A DNA stretch of 64,000 bases from NCBI RefSeq assembly GCF_000172635.2, contig NC_018632.1:1240001-1304000 (forward strand). Reading direction: 5' to 3'. Shown here piece after piece: positions 17,746 to 27,021 of the stretch (position 1 is the first letter of the stretch; the number at the start of each line of letters is the position of its first letter). This DNA is from Alteromonas macleodii ATCC 27126. Its GTDB lineage: Bacteria > Pseudomonadota > Gammaproteobacteria > Enterobacterales > Alteromonadaceae. Below the pieces are notes generated by a model, which was not told the DNA's origin, did not search any database, and saw only the letters and a program-made list of their open reading frames with translations. A program made the translations under genes and the position numbers.

Positions 17746-18381
17746 TTAGCTGGCAATTTTGATATAACCCTGCTTTACGGCAAGGTGAACAAACTCGGCA
17801 TTTGTCTGTAGCTCAAGTTTTCGCTTGAGCTGGGTGATAACGTTTGAGACCGTCTTTTCAGAAATGTTGAGGCTTTCAGCGACCTGTTTTCGGCAAAGCC
17901 CGTTCGCTATACCAAGGAATATATCCAACTCTCTTTGTGTCAGATCTGTTAAGTTGCCTCCGGAATGTGACAGGTTGAATGTAGCGAGCTCAATGGCAGT
18001 ATTGTGTTCTAAATAACGGCGGCCTTTAATGATAGATGTCACCGCGCTTATCAGTACATCAGGTTCACTTTGTTTACTAACATAGCCCATTGCCCCTAGT
18101 TTCATAGCTCTATCGATGATGGAAATATCATCGAACATGCTGAACATAAGTACTTTTGCGTGCTCCCAGCGCTGAACAATATATTCCGCTAGCGTGAGTC
18201 CGCTGGTGGTTCCTAAATTAATGTCTAAAATAATGAGGTCGAAGTGGTTGGCACGAAGTGCATTTGTGGCTTGCTGCGCATTTTTTGCATTGGTGACGAC
18301 AGCGCCTTCGAGTACCGAAGATAACAGTGTAGAAAAGCCTTCTCTCACTATTGCGTGATCATCAACAAGTAAAATTTCCAT
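17746..18381 (-). CDS. NarL/LuxR-type response regulator, likely controls the PQQ dehydrogenase
   Basis: This 211-residue regulator has a receiver domain with acidic pair D7-D8, phospho-acceptor D53 (LIILDINLG) and a KQS switch lysine near residue 104. A C-terminal LuxR helix-turn-helix (LTQRELDIFLGIANGLCRKQVAESLNISEKTV, written here in part) spans about residues 145-200. It is similar in design to the AgmR/ErbR/ExaE regulators of quinoprotein alcohol oxidation in Pseudomonas, and the adjacent PQQ enzyme supports that role. No histidine kinase gene is next to it, so its partner must be elsewhere. Confidence 0.85.
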   Translation of the reverse strand: MEILLVDDHAIVREGFSTLLSSVLEGAVVTNAKNAQQATNALRANHFDLIILDINLGTTSGLTLAEYIVQRWEHAKVLMFSMFDDISIIDRAMKLGAMGYVSKQSEPDVLISAVTSIIKGRRYLEHNTAIELATFNLSHSGGNLTDLTQRELDIFLGIANGLCRKQVAESLNISEKTVSNVITQLKRKLELQTNAEFVHLAVKQGYIKIAS

Positions 18382-18429
18382 AGCTGCGCTTTATTCATAT
18401 CACCATAGAATGAGCATGCCACGGTAGGC

Positions 18430-18470
18430 GTGTGAGACGAATAGCACTTTAGTGCTCATTCATCTCACAC
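18430..18470. repeat. Long imperfect hairpin between the response regulator and DUF2891 genes
   Basis: GTGTGAGA (18430-18437) pairs with TCTCACAC (18463-18470), GAAT with ATTC, and AGCACT with AGTGCT around a TT loop, giving about 18 pairs with single-base bulges. It lies just beyond the DUF2891 stop on the minus strand. There is no T tract, so its role as a terminator is unsure. Confidence 0.55.
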
Positions 18471-18486
18471 TTTAGTAGGATATAAG

Positions 18487-19662
18487 TTAATTCAAACCGT
18501 GCTGTGTTTCTAAGTAGCTGGCAAAGCTGCCAAGCCAATGGCTGCCCATGTAGTGCATGTCACCAAACACCGCGTTGAGCCCGGCCTCACGATGTGAACT
18601 TAATGCTTTCTTAAGCACAGGTAAGCGTTTGTCACCTTCAGGCAAAGCTTGCATTATGCCTTCTATCATCCACGCTCGGCTGATGTTCAGCCCGTCTAGG
18701 TGAGCGAGTTTACCATCCGTCTTGTCAGTCACTGTAGCGGGAGCTAGCCAATTTGATGTTCTAGCTGTGAGGCTAGGAAAGAATGCTGAAAGCCATTGGC
18801 TATAGTCCTTTTTAGACATTACTCTTCGCATTAAATCAGCTTCGGCCAAACACGGTGATAAGAAATCTTGTCCCGAAGGTTCGTAGGCAAGAGGGCACTG
18901 TGTATCGTCCTGATAGTAGTCTTTCACCCTGGACGTTAACAGCGCTTCAAACTCCTTATTACCTGCTGTTTTCGCCCAATCCAACATTAAGCCAAAAGCA
19001 AAGGCGGTTTGGCTATGCTCACCCGTTCGGATTGGGTAAGCTAATTTGGGTAACCATGCGCTTACTCTGGCTACAATTTCGTCCTCGAGAGGACGTAAAG
19101 TATTTAGCCATTTTGTTGCTTCAGGAAGGGAAGATTGACGTAGTTCAGCGGTTAGCTGCAGGAACCAAGCAAGACCATAGGGGCGTTCAAATGAGGCATT
19201 GTTTTCACGCTTAAGGCTCGTCAATTCACCTTGGATATTTTTAGGCGTGAAGCTGATGTTGAGCTTTTCAATGATCTCATCCTTATCCACTGCATCTTGC
19301 GCAGTGTTTAGCATTCTTACTAAAAGCCAATGGCCATGAACCGACGAGTGCCAGTCTAAACAACCATAAAATGAAGGGTATAGTTGATTTGGTGCCTTAA
19401 CGTCATCGCCGTTATTCATCATGTGTTTCACTACATTTGGAAACTCTTGATGAATACAATGAAGCGCGAGGTTAGCAAAAACGCTTTCGTAATTGTTGTT
19501 AGGGACGTCAGCGTTGGCGGTCGCGTCTGCGGTTTGGTTAATACTAGTGTTGCTTGTGTTCGCAATTTCAACAGTCGATGTACTGGTAGCAAAGGCAGTG
19601 TGTGCAGCAAACGCTGTGGCAAATGCAACTGTACAGCTAACAACGTTTTTTATTTTGATCAT
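18487..19662 (-). CDS. DUF2891-family secreted protein
   Basis: The protein has 391 residues from the chosen ATG at 19662, which is followed by a good signal peptide (NVVSCTVAFATAFAAHTAFA); the frame stays open 27 codons further upstream. A Ser/Thr/Asn/Ala-rich linker precedes the conserved DUF2891 domain (LHCIHQEFPN, PSFYGCLDWHSSVHGHWLLVRM, MGSHWLGSFASYLE). The His- and Trp-rich pattern suggests a six-hairpin (alpha/alpha) barrel enzyme fold. Its biochemical activity is unknown to me. It may be the first gene before the response regulator, but a hairpin separates them. Confidence 0.8.
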   Translation of the reverse strand: MIKIKNVVSCTVAFATAFAAHTAFATSTSTVEIANTSNTSINQTADATANADVPNNNYESVFANLALHCIHQEFPNVVKHMMNNGDDVKAPNQLYPSFYGCLDWHSSVHGHWLLVRMLNTAQDAVDKDEIIEKLNISFTPKNIQGELTSLKRENNASFERPYGLAWFLQLTAELRQSSLPEATKWLNTLRPLEDEIVARVSAWLPKLAYPIRTGEHSQTAFAFGLMLDWAKTAGNKEFEALLTSRVKDYYQDDTQCPLAYEPSGQDFLSPCLAEADLMRRVMSKKDYSQWLSAFFPSLTARTSNWLAPATVTDKTDGKLAHLDGLNISRAWMIEGIMQALPEGDKRLPVLKKALSSHREAGLNAVFGDMHYMGSHWLGSFASYLETQHGLN

Positions 19663-19779
19663 AATTTTGCGCGCTTTATCAATGAGAAGTATATCGCCAA
19701 TGTATAGAGATAAACGCTTTGAATAAAGTGCTGCGCGATGCATAACGCCCCAGCACTTTAAACAGCAGAAACAGGCTAT

Positions 19780-20829
19780 TTAAGCAGGGGCCCCGATGGC
19801 CTCTAGTTTGGTGGTGTATTCAGCGAAAGAGCCAATGGTCTTTTCTACCCAACCAGCATTATAGTAAGTTTCACTATACCGCTCTCCGCTGTCGCACATA
19901 AGCGTTACGATCGATCCCACTTCTCCTCGCTGCTTCATTTGTTCAGCAATACTTAATGCGCCCCATAGGTTTGTGCCGGTAGATGGGCCGGCTTTAATCC
20001 CCATGGTGTTGTTTAACCAATGCATGGTTGCAATACTGGCGGCATCGGGAACGGCAATCATGTCATCTATAACGTCATGTTGAAAAGAGGCTTCCACTTT
20101 AGGGCGTCCTATCCCTTCTATGCGGCTACCACGGGTAGCAGTAAGTGTATGATCGTTGTTTTTGAAGCTATCAAAAAACACACTGAATTCTGGATCTACC
20201 ACGACAAGCTGAGAAGAGAGACCTTTGTAGCGAATGTAACGCCCTATGGTGGCTGATGTTCCACCTGTACCTGCACTCATAACCACGGTGTGTGGAATAG
20301 GGTGGGGCTCGGCTTTCATTTGCTCAAAGATACTCTCAGCAATATTGTTATTGCCTCGCCAGTCTGTAGCGCGCTCTGCGAAAAGGAACTGATCCATAAA
20401 ATAACCATTAAGCTCGTGAGCTACTTTGGTTGCTTCGCTGTGCATTTGCGTAGGGCAATCTACAAAGTGACACTGCCCGCCATATCGCTCAATAAGCGCG
20501 ATTTTACTTTGGGCGGTAGATTTAGGCATAACCGCAACAAACGGAACGCCAATCATTTTAGCAAAATAAGCTTCAGACACCGCTGTACTGCCTGACGAGG
20601 CTTCAACCACAGTAGTTCCTTCTACAATTTTTCCATTACAAAGGGCGTATAGAAAAAGGGACCGGGCTAGACGGTGCTTTAGGCTGCCTGTTGGATGGGT
20701 GCTTTCATCTTTAAGGTAGATATCAATATCTCTAAAGGCGATCTGCTCTAATTTGATTAAGTGCGTATCAGCCGAACGTTGATAATCTGCATTGATAATA
20801 TTGATCGCTTTTGAAACCCAGCTTTTCAT
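19780..20829 (-). CDS. PLP-dependent cysteine synthase / cysteine desulfhydrase (Cds1-like)
   Basis: This 349-residue fold-type II PLP enzyme carries the Schiff-base lysine K51 in [12 protein letters not shown], the substrate loop [14 protein letters not shown] near residue 88, the phosphate loop [12 protein letters not shown] near 195, and [17 protein letters not shown] near 312. The whole pattern resembles Mycobacterium Cds1 L-cysteine desulfhydrase more than CysK/CysM, judged from memory. It would release sulfide from cysteine, or make cysteine, in the cytoplasm. No sulfur-metabolism neighbours are seen. Confidence 0.82.
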   Translation of the reverse strand: MKSWVSKAINIINADYQRSADTHLIKLEQIAFRDIDIYLKDESTHPTGSLKHRLARSLFLYALCNGKIVEGTTVVEASSGSTAVSEAYFAKMIGVPFVAVMPKSTAQSKIALIERYGGQCHFVDCPTQMHSEATKVAHELNGYFMDQFLFAERATDWRGNNNIAESIFEQMKAEPHPIPHTVVMSAGTGGTSATIGRYIRYKGLSSQLVVVDPEFSVFFDSFKNNDHTLTATRGSRIEGIGRPKVEASFQHDVIDDMIAVPDAASIATMHWLNNTMGIKAGPSTGTNLWGALSIAEQMKQRGEVGSIVTLMCDSGERYSETYYNAGWVEKTIGSFAEYTTKLEAIGAPA

Positions 20830-21131
20830 AACCTTCTCTCATTCACCCAAAATGCGAAACGTTAAGCGTAGTTCGCTTAATGCTAGCTGTATAAAACAAA
20901 AATAGAATACCAGTTAAGAACGAGTATTTGATTCTATTATTTTAGTATTAGGGCTTTATAGTAAAAAATATTTCTTTCATAGGTCTCATTTATGAAAATA
21001 AATTCCGTTTTTGTGTAAGAGCGAGAGCATGTTTGTCTTGTTGATACAACGGTCTTTAATAAAACAAAAAAGTTCAGATAAGTCGCTAAAGTTGCTATCT
21101 TTGCATTTCGCTTTTACTTACAGGTAACAAC
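20830..21131. other. 302-base divergent intergenic region
   Basis: An A+T-rich gap between the divergent PLP enzyme and phosphatase-like genes. It contains an 8-bp inverted repeat AATAGAAT/ATTCTATT (20901-20908 and 20931-20938). I see no gene, RNA or clear promoter. Confidence 0.5.
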
Positions 21132-22346
21132 ATGAAAAATAGGGCGCTTTTCTGTGCGATAGCTCTTCTACCCGCATTATTCGTATCTACGCTAGCTAGC
21201 TCGCAAGAAGAGCAAATGCTTAAAGTTGCAACGTTTAATGTAAGTATGGAAGCCACTAACTACAAAGCGTTGGGTATGAAGCCGAGCGATCAGGTACTTC
21301 AATACGTTCTTTCAACGGGTGAGCATAGCCAAGTTAAAAACATTGCTGAAATTATTCAACGCGTTAACCCCGATATCTTGATGTTGAATGAATTTGACTA
21401 CATTGCAGATAAGCGTAAAGGGGTAGATGCATTTGTTAAGAACTACCTGAATGTTTCACAAGGCGGCCTTGAGCCTGTGGATTACCTATATACGTATGTG
21501 GCCACAGTCAACACAGGGGAGCCCACGAAATTCGACTTAGATAACAATGGCAAAGCAGAAGGTTTTGGTGGCGATGCATATGGCTTTGGGCTTTATCCCG
21601 GGCAATATGGCATGGCGCTTTTGTCGAAATACCCTATTGATGTTGATGGTATTCGCACTTTTCAGACGTTTAAATGGCATCACATGCCTCATCCACAGGT
21701 TCCTATTATTCCCGATGAGAGCGGAAGTACTGATAAGGGCAAGCCATGGTACGACGTAGAAGAGTGGGCTGCGCTAAGGTTGAGTTCTAAGTCTCACTGG
21801 GATGTGCCGGTGAAAGTAGCGGGCAAAACCGTACACATACTTGCTATGCATCCAACACCACCTAATTTCGATGGAAGCGAGGATCGCAACGGCAAGCGCA
21901 ACTTTGACGAAATTAGGCTTATGGCAGATTACCTTTCTCCGGATAAAGGGGCCTACATTTACGATGATAATGGCGAGAAAGTCAGCCTGTCAGAGAACGC
22001 GCGTTTTGTACTTGTTGGTGATTTTAACGCGGCGGATATTGGAGATAAACATCGCGAGGGTGTAATTGAACAGTTAACTGAGCACCCGTTAGTTAATAAC
22101 GACATCATTCCAACAAGCGCAGGTGGTGCAGGCGCGTCAGGTGCAGAGTTTAGTAACCGCTTTACTGCCTATTGGGGAGCCAGAGCTGACTATGTTTTGC
22201 CATCTCGATTTGGCTTCGATGTGAACGATGCTGGCGTTTTCTGGCCTGCAAAAACCAGTGACCTATATCGATTAGTTAAAGACCGCGAAGCCAGCTCAGA
22301 TCACAGGTTAGTTTGGATTAGCTTGTCGTTGACCGACGATAACTAA
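21132..22346 (+). CDS. Secreted endonuclease/exonuclease/phosphatase-fold protein
   Basis: This 404-residue protein has an N-terminal signal peptide (LFCAIALLPALFVSTLASS). The EEP fold follows: KVATFNVSMEA near residue 32, PDILMLNEFDYI near 85, ILAMHPTPPNFDG near 236 (His), VLVGDFNAADIGD near 293, and the C-terminal SSDHRLVWI with the catalytic Asp-His pair. The metal-dependent enzyme probably hydrolyses phosphodiesters outside the inner membrane, for phosphate scavenging or nucleic-acid degradation. AGGTAA precedes the ATG. The next gene starts 75 bases later on the same strand. Confidence 0.85.
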   Translation: MKNRALFCAIALLPALFVSTLASSQEEQMLKVATFNVSMEATNYKALGMKPSDQVLQYVLSTGEHSQVKNIAEIIQRVNPDILMLNEFDYIADKRKGVDAFVKNYLNVSQGGLEPVDYLYTYVATVNTGEPTKFDLDNNGKAEGFGGDAYGFGLYPGQYGMALLSKYPIDVDGIRTFQTFKWHHMPHPQVPIIPDESGSTDKGKPWYDVEEWAALRLSSKSHWDVPVKVAGKTVHILAMHPTPPNFDGSEDRNGKRNFDEIRLMADYLSPDKGAYIYDDNGEKVSLSENARFVLVGDFNAADIGDKHREGVIEQLTEHPLVNNDIIPTSAGGAGASGAEFSNRFTAYWGARADYVLPSRFGFDVNDAGVFWPAKTSDLYRLVKDREASSDHRLVWISLSLTDDN

Positions 22347-22421
22347 AAACCACAATTTTTGTGTTAGTTAATAGATAGAGGTATTATTACACCGTCTATC
22401 TAATAATGTACCGAGAAGCCA

Positions 22422-25307
22422 TTGAAGTTTGTGTCTCTCACTTTTGTGATGTGTTTGCTGTGGGTGATACCCATAGATGGCTTTTCGGTAGAGTCTTCTC
22501 AGCTCATGCCGCTCAACCGGTATTTCCCTCAATCGTGGGGAACGAAAGACGGGCTTCCTCACAACAGTATTCACGCATTAGCACAAACGTCCAATGGGTA
22601 TCTATGGGCGGGTACTTGGGAAGGTGTTGCTCGGTTTAATGGTCAGCAGTTCACTGTATTTACCCGCGGCGCGCAAACAGGATTACCAGACTCCGGCATT
22701 CGAAGCTTGTATTACAACAAGCCCCGCGACGAGCTACTTGTGGCAGGAAACCGAGGCGGTATAACGTCGCTTATTGCCGAGCAGTGGCATGCTCAAGCGC
22801 CCCTGTCTTCAATGGTTAATCATGCATTCAGAGACAGTAATAACGTGTTGTGGTTTGCGCTGGAAGACACGGGGATTGCAATGAGAACGCCTGACGGTAC
22901 GCAAAAAGAATACATTGTAAATTCGAGTGCTTACCGCATAATCGAAGACGGATTTGGCGTAATCTGGTTTGCAACAAACCAAGGGTTATTCAAATACATA
23001 AACGATAAATTTCAGCTAGCTGTACCCGACCACAACATACTCTCTGGTCCATCATTTACTCTCGCTCTTGATAGCAAAAAACGTGTTTTAGTTGGCACGG
23101 AACACGGTGTTTGGCAGCAAAGAAACGGTACCTTCGCGCTACTTCACAGCTCACTTGCCGACAAATCAATTAGTAGTATTTTGCTTGATCATCAAAATAG
23201 CATTTGGGTAGGCACCATCAATCATGGCCTTTATCGTCTAAGTGACTTAGGCCTAGAAAAACTGGATGCAACTGCAGGTCTTCCCAATAACCGTGTTTTT
23301 TCACTGCTTGAAGATTTGGAAAAAAATATCTGGATTGGCACTAATGGTGGTTTGTTTAGGCTGCGTCGTGCGCTATTTACCACATTCTCGCAAAGCCAAG
23401 GAATGAGTGGAGACTTTTTGCGAACTGTTTTGCAAACGTCTGATGGCAAACTTTTATCAGGTGGAAGTGCTGGATTAGATATATTTTCCAATGATGCGTT
23501 TTCCAGCGCATCGCTTACTACGGGTGAAGCTTTTTCTGTACTCAGTTTGGCAGCGGTAACTGAAGAGGTAACGTTAGTTGGCACCTACACAAAAGGTGTA
23601 CTGCGATATGAAAACGACCAACTTACTCCGTACCTCAATAGACATTTAGGGTTACCGAGTAATGAAGTAAGGGCCATTCTTTTAGCGAGTGATAACAGTA
23701 TTTGGTATGCCACGGCGCAAGGTGTGGTTCAACAAACACCAGATGGAAAGCTAAGCCATTTTAATGAACAAAATGGGCTACCTGCCCATTTTTCGATGGG
23801 CTTGGCAGAAGATCGTGAAGGACGAATCTGGATTGCTACAGGGATAGGGCTAGCCTTTATCCAACAGGGTATTGTGCACGTAGTTTCGTTTCCTGAACAT
23901 TCAGATGCGCAGCACGCGTTCAGTTTTAGCGTTGTTGAAAAGGGAACTTGGATTACAACCGATCGAGGACTTGCGTATTTTGACAATGCTACTCAGGCAC
24001 TTAGTGTAATCGAAAAGTCGCAGGGGCTTCCCGTAGATAAACTGTTTTCAATCGGTATAGATCACAACAGCGGTGTATGGCTAAGTTCAAACCAAGGGGT
24101 CATTCTCACTTCACTATCAAGTCTTAAGGAGTGTCTGACACATCCAAGTGCATTATTGGAATTTGAGCATTTTAAGGAAGAAAATGGCCTGGCGAGTATT
24201 CAAATCAATGGTGGATCACAGCCATCTCAGATTGTCGATGTAGACGGAAATGTTTGGCTTCCTACTGCGAAAGGGCTCGCCACAGTGACGCCTGCAAACC
24301 TCGCCATGTTGAGTGAATTCCCTATTCCGGTAAGTATAGAGGCGGTACTACTGGACGGTGCTGACCAGCAATTTGATACGGATAAAAGGGAAGTAGACGT
24401 AACGCCGTTAACCACGCGAGTTGCGTTTCAGTATGCAGGGTTGGGTTTCGCTATGCCTTCGCGTATAGAGTATCAGGCTATGTTAGTAGGATATGACCAA
24501 GATTGGGTTAACCGTCATCAATTTAGAATGACTGAATACACTAATTTAGCACCTGGTCGTTATCAGTTTAAAGTACGTGCTCGTTACATTGGTGGTCCCT
24601 GGCAAGAGATTACGTCACCATTTTCTATTCGCGTGTTACCCAGTATTTATCAGACATTTGCTTTTAAATTCTCGGTTTTTCTTTTCTTCTGTTTTGTTAT
24701 CTATGCACTTTATAAAGTACGTTTTCATCACTTGAAAAAATCAGAAATGATTTTAAAACAAAGGGTCGATGAACAAACCAGATCACTAGAATTACAAACC
24801 AAGCGGTTCGAGTTCCAAGCAACTCACGATGATCTAACCGGTATTGCAAATAGACGAGCATTCGACCGCTGGCTTGTACAATATTTTGAAGAGGCTAAAG
24901 CGAAACAATCTCCTCTATGTCTTGCCGTTATCGATATCGACCATTTTAAACAGGTAAATGATCAGTACTCTCACTTAGTAGGGGATAAAGTCATTACTGA
25001 GGTGGCCCGTATATTAAATCGCGAAGTTCCGCATTATGCTAAATGTGCAAGGTGGGGCGGCGAAGAGTTTACTGTGTTGTTACCTGAATATGACTTGGTA
25101 AATGCAAGGGTAGCTATGGATCATGTTCGAAAAATCGTGGCAGCACATGATTTCAGTTTTATAGCGCAAACGCTGAAAGTCACAATCAGTATTGGTGTAG
25201 CAAGTGCAGATGGCGCGAGAGATCACGACAGAATGTTAACCCATGCCGACCAAGCACTTTACACTGCAAAAGAAAATGGCCGCAACCAAGTGACCATTTT
25301 CGAATAA
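22422..25307 (+). CDS. Two-component-propeller / Y_Y_Y / GGDEF diguanylate cyclase
   Basis: This 961-residue membrane receptor should make cyclic di-GMP. A signal peptide (VSLTFVMCLLWVIPIDGFS) is followed by about 14 Reg_prop propeller blades of the form ...IWIGTNGGLFR... (residues 30-610, two seven-bladed propellers). A Y_Y_Y immunoglobulin-like domain covers about 660-745, a membrane helix FSVFLFFCFVIYALYKV lies near 755, a coiled stretch follows, and the GGDEF domain ends the protein with an active GGEEF motif near residue 887. No EAL domain is present. The start used is TTG at 22422 because it gives the signal peptide; ATG at 22449 is the alternative. Confidence 0.88.
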   Translation: MKFVSLTFVMCLLWVIPIDGFSVESSQLMPLNRYFPQSWGTKDGLPHNSIHALAQTSNGYLWAGTWEGVARFNGQQFTVFTRGAQTGLPDSGIRSLYYNKPRDELLVAGNRGGITSLIAEQWHAQAPLSSMVNHAFRDSNNVLWFALEDTGIAMRTPDGTQKEYIVNSSAYRIIEDGFGVIWFATNQGLFKYINDKFQLAVPDHNILSGPSFTLALDSKKRVLVGTEHGVWQQRNGTFALLHSSLADKSISSILLDHQNSIWVGTINHGLYRLSDLGLEKLDATAGLPNNRVFSLLEDLEKNIWIGTNGGLFRLRRALFTTFSQSQGMSGDFLRTVLQTSDGKLLSGGSAGLDIFSNDAFSSASLTTGEAFSVLSLAAVTEEVTLVGTYTKGVLRYENDQLTPYLNRHLGLPSNEVRAILLASDNSIWYATAQGVVQQTPDGKLSHFNEQNGLPAHFSMGLAEDREGRIWIATGIGLAFIQQGIVHVVSFPEHSDAQHAFSFSVVEKGTWITTDRGLAYFDNATQALSVIEKSQGLPVDKLFSIGIDHNSGVWLSSNQGVILTSLSSLKECLTHPSALLEFEHFKEENGLASIQINGGSQPSQIVDVDGNVWLPTAKGLATVTPANLAMLSEFPIPVSIEAVLLDGADQQFDTDKREVDVTPLTTRVAFQYAGLGFAMPSRIEYQAMLVGYDQDWVNRHQFRMTEYTNLAPGRYQFKVRARYIGGPWQEITSPFSIRVLPSIYQTFAFKFSVFLFFCFVIYALYKVRFHHLKKSEMILKQRVDEQTRSLELQTKRFEFQATHDDLTGIANRRAFDRWLVQYFEEAKAKQSPLCLAVIDIDHFKQVNDQYSHLVGDKVITEVARILNREVPHYAKCARWGGEEFTVLLPEYDLVNARVAMDHVRKIVAAHDFSFIAQTLKVTISIGVASADGARDHDRMLTHADQALYTAKENGRNQVTIFE

Positions 25308-25368
25308 ACGATAAGTGGGGTAGTGGTTAATTACTACAACATCTTTAACCTGACTTTGCCGTAAAGCC

Positions 25369-26247
25369 TTACTGTGGCGATTGGCCCAACTGCGCTTCTT
25401 CGCGATCTCGTGAAACTGCCTCGAACAGCGTAAAGTAAGCCACCACAGCAAGATTAGCGACAAACCAAAGGTCTTTAATAACGAACTGACCTAGGCGGTT
25501 GACGATAGTCGTGCTGTTAAAGGTATCCGGTACAGTAAACAAAAACGTTTGTGTCATCAGAAAAACCGATAAACAAGCCAGTCCGCTCGCAATGATCACC
25601 GGCTTGTTCTTAGAAAAGATGCCCGCGCCCAATAGCAATGCAAAGAGGACATCAAATCCACCAATTACATTCGATGCCCCCTGTACGCTAAACACAGCAT
25701 ATAGCCACGACATAAACGGTGATGTTTCAACTAGCCCCACAATTGCATTAGCTTCAAACTCGAAAAACTTCATGCCTCCTATCCATAATAAGACCATGGC
25801 TACAGGAGCAAAGTTGAGGTATGTCAGTTGCTTGTGCGAAAATTTTTCGCGATAAAACAAGAATAGGAAAAGCGGTAATACTGCGAAGTACTTGATGATG
25901 CCTTGACCGCTGCCAATAATCGGGAAGCCCCCTAAATCGGCCATCCATCTTGTTGGTGATAATAACGTCAGCAATGGAATGGCAGTTACAAAAGCGGCAT
26001 ATAGTGTTACTGCTTTTGCTGATACAAGGTCAAAACGTGCTGCAATGGTCATTAACGGTAGTAACAGCAATGCGATACCTGAAAAAGCACCAAGGGCACT
26101 CTCGCTCAACACAGTGTCTAACGAGTAGAAATTAAATGTAGCGATAAGTGCATTGGGGTTTGCACCCAATAAAAATGTTAGGCCAAGAACTGCGAAGCTA
26201 AAAGTGAGCAATGCGGTGACCATGTTTTCGGTTTGGTTTAGTGTCAT
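25369..26247 (-). CDS. DUF417 (YkgB/RclC-like) membrane protein, double-length
   Basis: The 292-residue polytopic protein holds a DUF417 signature (LLWIGGMKFFEFEANAIVGLVETSPFMSW, shown to its core as LWIGGMKFFEFEANAIV) near residue 155. In E. coli YkgB and RclC this motif begins a protein of about 200 residues. Here about 140 extra N-terminal residues precede it, ending in GGFPIIGSGQGIIKYFAV, which resembles the usual family C-terminus; the real C-terminus has RLGQFVIKDLWFV. An internal duplication is likely. RclC helps resist reactive chlorine, but this role is not shown here. Confidence 0.75.
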   Translation of the reverse strand: MTLNQTENMVTALLTFSFAVLGLTFLLGANPNALIATFNFYSLDTVLSESALGAFSGIALLLLPLMTIAARFDLVSAKAVTLYAAFVTAIPLLTLLSPTRWMADLGGFPIIGSGQGIIKYFAVLPLFLFLFYREKFSHKQLTYLNFAPVAMVLLWIGGMKFFEFEANAIVGLVETSPFMSWLYAVFSVQGASNVIGGFDVLFALLLGAGIFSKNKPVIIASGLACLSVFLMTQTFLFTVPDTFNSTTIVNRLGQFVIKDLWFVANLAVVAYFTLFEAVSRDREEAQLGQSPQ

Positions 26248-26493
26248 AAAGCGTCCGTAAATACTGCTAGTTTTGCGAAGTGTATGTAGAGACCCGTCGA
26301 GGTAGCACTAAAATTTCATAGGTTTGATAATTTATTAGGCATAGCGCAATAAGCAAATAAGGATTTATCGACAAAATAAGAACTTATCTAATAGCGGTTG
26401 TCATAAGTAGCAGCGGTCTTAATAAATTAGGTCTTAAGTAATGTGGGGCTTAAATAGTAGTGGTTTAAAAAGTAAAATAAATTGAGAGAAAAA

Positions 26494-26952
26494 ATGAAAC
26501 AAGCAAGCAGTAGAGCACAGAAGCGTTTTAGGATCTGGTTAATAGCTGGCGTGTGTGCAGCGTTGTCTGCTTGTGGCGCTCAGCCCCCAGAACCTATTGA
26601 TGAGCCAATCGCGAGTGTTGAAGACGTCGAAAGATTAGAGCAAGTTGTTGATACCTCATTGCCTTTGGTACAGCAGGCCTATTCCATTGAGTCCGAAAAA
26701 GTGTGCGATAAACACGGTGGTAACTGGAAGAAAGTAGGCCGACAGCAGGCGCATGCTTGTGTGCTCCCAGCAAACGATGCCGGTAATGCGTGTAATGACA
26801 GCAGCGAGTGCGAAGTGGCTTGTGTTACGGAAAACAATAATATGGAAGCGGGAGAAAAGGCGCGCGGCGTGTGTTTAGAAAGTACGGACTTATTCGGCTG
26901 TAGAGCCTATGTGTCTAACGGCGTTGTGGAGCATACCTTGTGTGTTGACTAA
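26494..26952 (+). CDS. Cysteine-rich lipoprotein of unknown function
   Basis: 152 residues from the ATG at 26494; a TTG four codons earlier is also in frame. A lipoprotein signal peptide ends in the lipobox LSAC. The mature part begins acidic (EPIDEPIASVEDVERLEQVVD) and continues with a domain of at least eight Cys (VCDKHGGNWKKVG, ACVLPANDAGNACNDSSECEVAC, FGCRAYVSNG, LCVD), probably disulfide-bonded. I recognise the pattern as a common unnamed lipoprotein domain but know no function. Upstream lies an A+T-rich region with degenerate repeats. Confidence 0.7.
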   Translation: MKQASSRAQKRFRIWLIAGVCAALSACGAQPPEPIDEPIASVEDVERLEQVVDTSLPLVQQAYSIESEKVCDKHGGNWKKVGRQQAHACVLPANDAGNACNDSSECEVACVTENNNMEAGEKARGVCLESTDLFGCRAYVSNGVVEHTLCVD

Positions 26953-26979
26953 GAGGTTGTTTAGCAAACGAACGTTGAA

Positions 26980-27009
26980 TGAAGCGCACGCCATCGGCAA
27001 TGCGCTTCA
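26980..27009. terminator. Hairpin between convergent lipoprotein genes
   Basis: TGAAGCGCA (26980-26988) and TGCGCTTCA (27001-27009) form a 9-bp stem with a 12-base loop, 13 bases before the end of the opposing gene. No T tract, so a bidirectional terminator is only likely from position. Confidence 0.5.
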
Positions 27010-27021
27010 CAACAACGCGGG

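Noticed and set aside
26380..26480. Degenerate G(G/T)(C/T)TTAA repeats before the Cys-rich lipoprotein
   Set aside because: Irregular in spacing and A+T-rich; not distinguishable from low complexity.
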